Shown here piece by piece: positions 1-4,590 of a DNA stretch of 5,654 nucleotides. The notes under the pieces are model-generated. The model made no database searches. It saw only the letters and a program-made list of their open reading frames with translations, and was not told where the DNA came from. Source of the DNA: Nitrospirota bacterium (GTDB lineage: Bacteria; Nitrospirota; Thermodesulfovibrionia; Thermodesulfovibrionales; UBA6898); assembly GCA_029858145.1 (NCBI GenBank), contig JAOUFP010000212.1, positions 1 to 5,654 on the forward strand. The letters run 5' to 3'. The number at the start of each line of letters is the position of its first letter. Within the stretch, counting starts at the first letter, position 1. A program made the position numbers and the translations under genes.

Positions 1-1399
1 CAAAGGAGGGCAAAACAAGCGTGTACATCCATACGGCAAAGCCGGCAAAAAGGCCCGCGAAGGCTCCGCTCCGGCTCGCCCCTTTCCAGTAGATGCCGAA
101 CAATATGGCAGGCGCAAACTGGGCTGCCGCAGCAAAGGAGACAAGTCCTATGGAAACCAGCGCGTAAGACTCACCAATAAGGCGGAAGTAGAGGTAGCCG
201 AGCAGGAGCAGGACCAGAATGCTTCCGCGGCGTATTCCCAGCAGCATTCCTCCCATATTTTCCCTGTGCAGCAACTTCACTCTCAGCAGTATCGGAACGA
301 GCAGATCGTTGCATAGCATGGTAGAAAGCGCGATAGATTCGACGATGACCATGCCTGTGGCAGCGGAAAGGCCCCCGATAAAGACAAACAGGGCCAGTAT
401 ATTCCGTCCCTGGGACAATGGAAGAGTGAGAACTATCGTATCGGGGTCCAGCGTCCCCACCGGGAACAGCATCACGCCCGCGAAGGCAATCGGTATCACG
501 AACAGATTAATCGCAAAGAGATAGAGAGGGAAGAGCCACATCGCAGTGCGCACATGTTCTTCGTTGACATTCTCAACTACGAGGATCTGAAATTGCCGGG
601 GAAGAAACATTATCGCGGTCATCGATATGAAGGTGAGTGCAATCCACGAGACATATCCCCCGGGCAGGGTTTCCATTCCCATCAACTGCAGCAACTCCGG
701 CAATTGCACAGCCTGTGAAAAGAGATCGGCCGGCCCGTTAAAAAGAACGAAGGTCGCAAAAATTCCAACAGCGGTAAAAGCAAGAAGCTTCACTATCGAC
801 TCAAACGCTATAGCGGCAACCATCCCCTCGTGCCGCTCCGTAACATCAATGTGCCGGGTGCCGAAGAGTATCGAGAAGATGGCCAGTATGAGCGCCACGT
901 ACAACGCGGTATCGTGTCCGAGTGAAACTTCGCTCACTCCCTGCAGCCCGTGATAATTGAAAAGCACATTGAAACTTGAGGAAATGGCTTTTAACTGGAG
1001 CGAAATGTAAGGCATGATGCCGACGACCGAAATAATAGTGACAAGCCCCCCGATGCCCGCACTCTTTCCGAAGCGTGACGCGATAAAATCGGCGATGCTT
1101 GTGATATTGAATGCCTTGCTCAGATGAATCATCTTGCGAAGGACCGTCCACCAAAGCAAGGCCGCCAGGGTCGGACCGAAGTATATCGGCAGAAACCCCA
1201 CGCCGGTGGCTGCCGCGCGTCCCACGCTGCCATAAAATGTCCACCCCGTACAGTAAACCGCTATGGAAAATGTGTAGATATAGGGATTGCTGATGATGGA
1301 GCGGCCCGCATCCGCCCTCTTGTCACCATAATAGGCAACGGCAAAGAGAATACCGAGATAGCCGAATGAAATCAGCAGTATTATCCAGTGGGGAAGCAT
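1..1399 (-). CDS. SSS-family N-terminal part of a CbrA/CrbS-like sensor kinase (partial)
   Basis: The reading frame starts at ATG 1397-1399 and stays open for 466 codons to the window edge, so the C-terminus is missing. The product is very hydrophobic with about a dozen likely membrane helices, typical of the sodium:solute symporter (SSS) fold. Residues 49-63 (YCTGWTFYGSVGRAA), the segment 342-369 containing GGLSAATGMVIVESIALSTM, and WKGASRSGAFAGL (438-450) followed by VWMYTLVLP (456-464) are the patterns I associate with the SSS domain of hybrid sensor kinases such as CbrA and CrbS rather than with plain transporters like PutP or ActP. In those proteins a PAS domain and a histidine-kinase core follow the last helix; that part would lie outside the window, so kinase activity is inference. 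It is the fourth gene of a leftward operon and starts 3 nt after the preceding stop. A stand-alone SSS permease is the alternative. Confidence 0.85.
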   Translation of the reverse strand, partial: MLPHWIILLISFGYLGILFAVAYYGDKRADAGRSIISNPYIYTFSIAVYCTGWTFYGSVGRAAATGVGFLPIYFGPTLAALLWWTVLRKMIHLSKAFNITSIADFIASRFGKSAGIGGLVTIISVVGIMPYISLQLKAISSSFNVLFNYHGLQGVSEVSLGHDTALYVALILAIFSILFGTRHIDVTERHEGMVAAIAFESIVKLLAFTAVGIFATFVLFNGPADLFSQAVQLPELLQLMGMETLPGGYVSWIALTFISMTAIMFLPRQFQILVVENVNEEHVRTAMWLFPLYLFAINLFVIPIAFAGVMLFPVGTLDPDTIVLTLPLSQGRNILALFVFIGGLSAATGMVIVESIALSTMLCNDLLVPILLRVKLLHRENMGGMLLGIRRGSILVLLLLGYLYFRLIGESYALVSIGLVSFAAAAQFAPAILFGIYWKGASRSGAFAGLFAGFAVWMYTLVLPSF

Positions 1400-1402
1400 A
1401 TG

Positions 1403-1693
1403 CTATGTGTCACTCCCCTGTGCCCCGGAAGACCCTACGGAACCGGCTCGCCTGCTCCTGACGATCAGGAAGGACGCCACGATAATTAATGCCCAGACAG
1501 AAAACAAATAGAAATACAGCAAAGGAATTCCGAACAAAAGACTGAACCTGATGAAAAGCGACAACTGGGGAAAGCTGAGGGCCAAAACCCCGGCAATCAG
1601 CAGCGCGATTAACCTTTCCTTCTGGCGCCTCGCTACCGGTTTATGAGCATTCCACAGATCGGTCGGGTTCTTTTCATTTCCCTGCATTTTCAT
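1403..1693 (-). CDS. Small two-helix membrane protein upstream of the SSS gene
   Basis: A 96-residue protein with a short polar N-terminus (KPVARRQKER, 19-28), a first hydrophobic segment at about 29-52 broken by Pro42, a second at about 53-78 (containing FGIPLLYFYLFSVWALI), then a basic RSRR (79-82) and a Gly/Ser tail. The positive flanks suggest both ends lie in the cytoplasm. Its ATG overlaps the stop of the exonuclease gene (ATGA), and a strong GGAGG lies 10 nt upstream; an ATG two codons later is a possible alternative start. I recognise no named domain. Small membrane ORFs do precede SSS-type kinase genes elsewhere; in Pseudomonas the short cbrX gene precedes cbrA and is translationally coupled to it. 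A role in assembly, stability or coupled translation of the SSS protein is inference. Symporter small subunits (the DUF4212 type) are another possibility, but I do not see their sequence pattern. Confidence 0.75.
   Translation of the reverse strand: MKMQGNEKNPTDLWNAHKPVARRQKERLIALLIAGVLALSFPQLSLFIRFSLLFGIPLLYFYLFSVWALIIVASFLIVRSRRAGSVGSSGAQGSDT
1413..1418 (-). promoter_or_regulatory. Distant Shine-Dalgarno-like GGGGAG before the SSS gene
   Basis: The leftward strand reads GGGGAG inside the last codons of the small membrane gene, 13 nt before ATG 1399. That spacing is longer than usual. Expression of the SSS gene therefore probably relies partly on reinitiation by ribosomes that finish the small gene. 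Confidence 0.35.
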
Positions 1694-3750
1694 CTCCGCG
1701 ACACCTCCATTGCCTTTCCCAAAGTGGTGATGCCCCGCTCCATCAGAAGATACAGCAGCCGAAGAAATATCTCGGCGGTAATTAATGAGTCACCGCGCGC
1801 CGTATGCCTGCCCCTTATCTCCACCCCGAGACGCTGCGCGATCGCATCCAGGGAGTGTTCGGGCGTATGATCATGGAGATACAGCGACAGCGACAGGGTG
1901 TCCAATACCGGATTGCGGAAACGCACGCCCGCCTCCTGCTCCTTCATCCTGATAAAGCGCATATCAAAGGCAGCATTGTGCCCCACAAGCACTGCGTTGC
2001 CGACATAGGAATGAAATGACCGCAGCACTTCCCCGATTTTAGGTTTGTCCTTCACCATCTCTTCCGTAATTCCATGAAAACGCACAGACTCCCTTGGAAT
2101 GGTTCTGCACGGATTCACCATTTTGTCAAAAATCTCACCAACGATTATCCCTCCCTTGAAGACCTTCACCCCTGCCAGGGAAACTATCTCATCCCCGTCA
2201 AGGGGAGAGAGACCTGTCGTCTCAGTGTCAAATACTATGAATGTCAGTCTGTCTAAGGCTTGTTCGGTCAGGACATCTGCAGCCGGCTCAAGAACAGCGA
2301 AATCATGGTAGACAGGTCTCTCAGGCAGTACCGGCTCCGGTGTTCCCCACTGATTTGGCGAAGAGGGAACCGGAAGTCGCAGTATCGCGTAGCCGGATAT
2401 GGCGTGAGGGTTGCTCCAGATATCGCTTCCATGGCGCTCGAGCACTTCAGAAACCGTAAAACCGGCCGGTCCGGTCAACTCTGAAAGCCAGCGCTGAAGC
2501 TCGGACTGCGGAATTGCCGATCCCTGCCAGCAGTAGTCGAAATATACCCGCTTATCTCCCAGAAGTGTCTGAATCTCGATGGTCCCGGCACCGCAGTAGT
2601 CCCTGATTTTCAGGGCGAGGAATTCAAGCAGAAGGAGAAGAGAAACGCTGTCGGCATACACCCAGAGGGGGTCCCCGGTCATGGTGAGCTGAACCCCCTG
2701 AGACTTAAGCTTCTTTGCAACGCATGCGACCAGATCCCCGGCAAAAACGTCACTGTCAGCATACTGTGCGGATACCATCTCCTGAATTTCGTGTGCCAGC
2801 CTGTCGAAATGTTCGATGAGAATATGAGTCTCCTGAACAATGATCTGCTCGAACTTCGAGCGGGTCTCAGCGGCAAGGCCGGGGTAAAGGTTAAGGCCTT
2901 CCGCGCTTACGCTGAGGTTTGTCAGGGGGGCGCGCATTTTTGACACGAGCGAGCGCAACCGGTTGTCCCTGCGGCCGAGGATGTCCACCTGATGGCTGAC
3001 GTCCTCGCATGTAAACACGAATGACCAAGGCCGCGCTGGCATCACCGGGAGCATGCGGATATGACAGTGGAGCAGCGCTCCCTCTTTAATAGTCGTGCAC
3101 ACGAAGCGGACACCCTTCTCCTCTTCAGTCATTTCCTCATTCCGTATTTTTCTCTGCCTGAGGATGGCAAGCGAATTCTCAACAGGGTCCCGGGCGCATA
3201 AGAGATAGAGCGACCGCCCCAGGCCCAGAGCCTCGTTGTCATAAAACAGCCTTCGGACCGCGGAATTGTAGAAAAGGATCCGCGCCCGGTCGTCACACAC
3301 AATCACACCCTCCCTGAGAGAGTTCAGAACGGTTTCAAGCTGGGTCTTGCGATCCTCCATCTCCCCGGCGCCCGCAGCAAGGGCCTCGGCCATCTCGCGT
3401 TTTGCTTTCAGAAACGCGGTACTGAGATTCTCTACAGCCTTCGGCAGATTTCCGAGAAGATGATGCCGCGGCAGATCGAATTCGTAGGCGGAATTCACGC
3501 CGGCGACAATTTCAACGCCCTGGTTCAGCAGGTAAAGCGGGCGAAAGATCAATCGATGGAGCACGGCGAATAGAATCACCAGAGCCGCCACATTAATGCA
3601 TGCAGCCACGGCAAAAATAAGGAGGATATCAGGGCGTCCTTCGGGACTGACGGAGAGTAAATGAACAAGGATGCCTGTCCCGCCGAGCAGCAGGACATAC
3701 AGAAGTGAACCTCCCCAAAGCAGACGCCGGTAGCCGGGCTGTCTCGTCAC
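1690..3750 (-). CDS. Membrane-anchored degenerate histidine kinase fused to DnaQ-like 3'-5' exonuclease
   Basis: The start is GTG 3748-3750, because GGGAGG lies 7 nt upstream; an in-frame ATG at 3831 would run into the regulator gene. The protein has 686 residues. In order: two membrane helices (about 11-33 and 41-66) around a very short external loop, a HAMP-like linker (about 67-130), a PAS domain (about 138-255), a DHp-like helical pair (about 258-325), a HATPase-like region (about 335-462) ending in a recognisable ERHG...GYAILRLPV, and a DEDDh exonuclease (about 502-670). The exonuclease residues are complete: FDTETTGL gives D508 and E510, HNAAFD gives D596, and HTARGD gives H649 and D654. 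The kinase looks dead: the H-box reads SKMRAPL with Ser270 where His belongs, the N-box has no Asn, and the G1 Asp is replaced. The probable activity is 3'-5' cleavage of nucleic acid at the inner membrane face; its substrate is unknown. DNA polymerase proofreading is unlikely given the membrane anchor. Confidence 0.9.
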   Translation of the reverse strand: MTRQPGYRRLLWGGSLLYVLLLGGTGILVHLLSVSPEGRPDILLIFAVAACINVAALVILFAVLHRLIFRPLYLLNQGVEIVAGVNSAYEFDLPRHHLLGNLPKAVENLSTAFLKAKREMAEALAAGAGEMEDRKTQLETVLNSLREGVIVCDDRARILFYNSAVRRLFYDNEALGLGRSLYLLCARDPVENSLAILRQRKIRNEEMTEEEKGVRFVCTTIKEGALLHCHIRMLPVMPARPWSFVFTCEDVSHQVDILGRRDNRLRSLVSKMRAPLTNLSVSAEGLNLYPGLAAETRSKFEQIIVQETHILIEHFDRLAHEIQEMVSAQYADSDVFAGDLVACVAKKLKSQGVQLTMTGDPLWVYADSVSLLLLLEFLALKIRDYCGAGTIEIQTLLGDKRVYFDYCWQGSAIPQSELQRWLSELTGPAGFTVSEVLERHGSDIWSNPHAISGYAILRLPVPSSPNQWGTPEPVLPERPVYHDFAVLEPAADVLTEQALDRLTFIVFDTETTGLSPLDGDEIVSLAGVKVFKGGIIVGEIFDKMVNPCRTIPRESVRFHGITEEMVKDKPKIGEVLRSFHSYVGNAVLVGHNAAFDMRFIRMKEQEAGVRFRNPVLDTLSLSLYLHDHTPEHSLDAIAQRLGVEIRGRHTARGDSLITAEIFLRLLYLLMERGITTLGKAMEVSRR
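1704..1708 (-). promoter_or_regulatory. Shine-Dalgarno site of the small membrane gene
   Basis: GGAGG (within TGGAGGTG on the leftward strand) lies inside the last codons of the exonuclease gene, 10 nt before ATG 1693. A second GGAG abuts that ATG and sits 6 nt before the alternative ATG at 1685-1687. Initiation may therefore be possible at either codon. Confidence 0.6.
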
Positions 3751-3757
3751 AACGCAT

Positions 3758-3763
3758 CCTCCC
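3758..3763 (-). promoter_or_regulatory. Shine-Dalgarno site that fixes the GTG start of the exonuclease fusion
   Basis: GGGAGG on the leftward strand stands 7 nt before GTG 3750, between the regulator stop (3785-3787) and that GTG. An ATG nested just downstream of the site is out of frame. This site is the main reason for choosing GTG, which removes 27 residues from the longest reading. Confidence 0.75.
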
Positions 3764-3784
3764 TGCACTGTCCGATTATAAAGC

Positions 3785-4165
3785 TTAAGGGCCGGGATTA
3801 CCGGGCAGGATCTCCCTGACTTTCTTAACAACCTCCCGCGTGGAAAAGGGCTTTGAGATGTAGAAATCAGCCCCCAGTGCCAGTCCCTTTTCGCGCTCGA
3901 CCTCGCGCCCCTTTGCCGTCAACATTATTATAACGATGTCTTTCATGGAAGGATCCGAACGGATTCTCTGACAGACCTCATAACCGTCGAGATTTGGCAT
4001 CATAATGTCGAGAAGAATCAAATCCGGACGGTTTTTCTCGATTGCGCGAAGAGCATCTTCGCCGTCGGTGACTGTCTGAACTTCATACCCCTCGTTTTTC
4101 ATAAGATATTCCAGCGCAAGGACTATGTTCGGTTCGTCGTCTGCGATGAGAATGCGATGAGCCAT
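3785..4165 (-). CDS. Single-domain response regulator (CheY-like receiver)
   Basis: A 126-residue receiver domain with nothing after it. The acidic pair D9/D10 (in ILIADDEPN), the phospho-acceptor D53 (in LILLDIMMP), T83 (in MLTAKG) and K105 (in YISKPF) are all present, so it should bind Mg2+ and accept phosphate. There is no DNA-binding or enzymatic output domain. It is the first gene of the leftward operon. GGAG lies 9 nt before its ATG and the next gene begins 34 nt after its stop. Because the next gene's kinase core lacks the phospho-His, a donor must be sought elsewhere. The SSS-type protein encoded at the operon's end is the likeliest candidate if it carries a kinase core beyond the window. 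It probably acts as a phosphorelay intermediate or through protein contacts; its target is unknown. Confidence 0.95.
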   Translation of the reverse strand: MAHRILIADDEPNIVLALEYLMKNEGYEVQTVTDGEDALRAIEKNRPDLILLDIMMPNLDGYEVCQRIRSDPSMKDIVIIMLTAKGREVEREKGLALGADFYISKPFSTREVVKKVREILPGNPGP

Positions 4166-4174
4166 TCTTTCTCT

Positions 4175-4180
4175 CTCCTG
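4175..4180 (-). promoter_or_regulatory. Shine-Dalgarno site of the response regulator
   Basis: CAGGAG on the leftward strand places GGAG 9 nt before ATG 4165. It supports that start codon, which also matches the usual N-terminus of receiver domains. Confidence 0.65.
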
Positions 4181-4213
4181 AATCGTTTCAGTCTTATATT
4201 GAATTCTATCATA

Positions 4214-4242
4214 ATTACATTCTCAGCGGCCATTTCAGTCAT
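4214..4242 (-). promoter_or_regulatory. Candidate sigma70-type promoter for the leftward operon
   Basis: Reading leftward, ATGACT (4237-4242, four of six matches to TTGACA) is followed after exactly 17 nt by TGTAAT (4214-4219, five of six matches to TATAAT). It would give a leader of roughly 40 nt before the regulator ATG. It was found by eye in AT-rich DNA, so chance occurrence is quite possible. Confidence 0.3.
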
Positions 4243-4250
4243 TATCCACA

Positions 4251-4355
4251 GTCTCAAAATAAACTGCACATTGATTTGTACAATCCCTGCTCGCCTCTCT
4301 TTGTCAAAGAGGGGATGGGGAGTTTTTCCGAATAATGTCTCTGCAATTTTGAGAC
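4251..4355. repeat. Palindromic element flanked by a perfect 10-bp inverted repeat
   Basis: GTCTCAAAAT at 4251-4260 recurs as its exact reverse complement at 4346-4355. Between them lies the perfect 15-nt palindrome CTCTTTGTCAAAGAG (4297-4311). Its arms extend imperfectly to about 4282-4327, C-rich on the left and G-rich on the right, ending in TTTTT. The pattern recalls the C-rich/G-rich palindromic intergenic repeats dispersed in many Desulfobacterota and Nitrospirota genomes, here in a decayed copy. It could instead be an operator pair. The transcript could fold into a hairpin. Confidence 0.5.
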
Positions 4356-4440
4356 CTTTTATAACTGATAATGCGGCTGCGGCTTCTCTGACCCGGAAGT
4401 TCACTGGAAACAGATTTGGCCGGTTCGGACACATTCACCA

Positions 4441-4457
4441 TCTGTAATTCATACAGA
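4441..4457. repeat. 17-bp inverted repeat, possible operator
   Basis: TCTGTA and TACAGA form perfect 6-bp arms around the 5-nt centre ATTCA. The site lies about 130 nt before the rightward gene and almost 280 nt before the leftward operon. Its size and symmetry would suit a dimeric regulator, but no regulator can be named. Confidence 0.3.
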
Positions 4458-4584
4458 AACAGGCGATGCTCCCTTTCCGGAACACCGAATAAAAACCCAG
4501 GGCTGACAGCATGACGGGCAGGGTAATCCCGGCGGGTCGGAAATCTGACACAAAAAAGTTCTTCTTCATACTTCCCGATATTTG

Positions 4585-4590
4585 TATAAT
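4585..4590 (+). promoter_or_regulatory. Perfect TATAAT -10 box at the start of the COG2905-type gene
   Basis: TATAAT overlaps the ATG at 4589 and ends 7 nt before the in-frame ATG at 4598. No good -35 element is seen (TTCTTC at the 17-nt spacing). If active, transcription would begin at or next to ATG 4598 and give a leaderless or nearly leaderless mRNA. This fits the lack of a Shine-Dalgarno site ahead of either ATG. Confidence 0.3.

Larger units (their letters stand above)
4166..4588. other. Divergent intergenic region (423 nt) without a convincing gene
   Basis: This stretch separates the leftward operon from the rightward COG2905-type gene. Open frames cross it on both strands, but none shows a known domain or a credible translation start. 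It holds a candidate promoter for each direction, an imperfect palindromic element with flanking inverted repeats (4251-4355), and a 17-bp inverted repeat (4441-4457). Both units must be driven from here, so it is the likely control point of the locus. I see no convincing sigma54 -24/-12 site or riboswitch-like fold. Confidence 0.6.

Noticed and set aside
846..1244. Leftward 132-codon frame and several rightward frames inside the symporter-like gene
   Set aside because: They are other-frame shadows of the SSS reading frame, whose translation carries clear family motifs over its whole length.
1690..3750. Bona fide DNA polymerase III epsilon subunit (dnaQ)
   Set aside because: The exonuclease motifs fit, but two membrane helices and about 500 residues of sensor-kinase-like sequence precede them, so a replication proofreading role is unlikely.
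3751..3831. Longer start of the exonuclease fusion at ATG 3831
   Set aside because: It would overlap the regulator gene by 47 nt and add a polar segment before the first helix, while GTG 3750 has a well-spaced GGGAGG.
4302..4307. Perfect TTGACA on the leftward strand as a -35 box
   Set aside because: No acceptable -10 hexamer lies 16-18 nt downstream, and the hexamer is simply the centre of the palindrome.
4123..4434. Leftward open frame of 103 codons in the intergenic region
   Set aside because: It overlaps the start of the response regulator in another frame, crosses the palindromic element, has no visible domain, and has no good ribosome-binding site.
4157..4447. Rightward open frame of 96 codons in the intergenic region
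   Set aside because: It runs antisense to the regulator start and through the inverted repeats. Its composition is not protein-like and no family pattern is seen.
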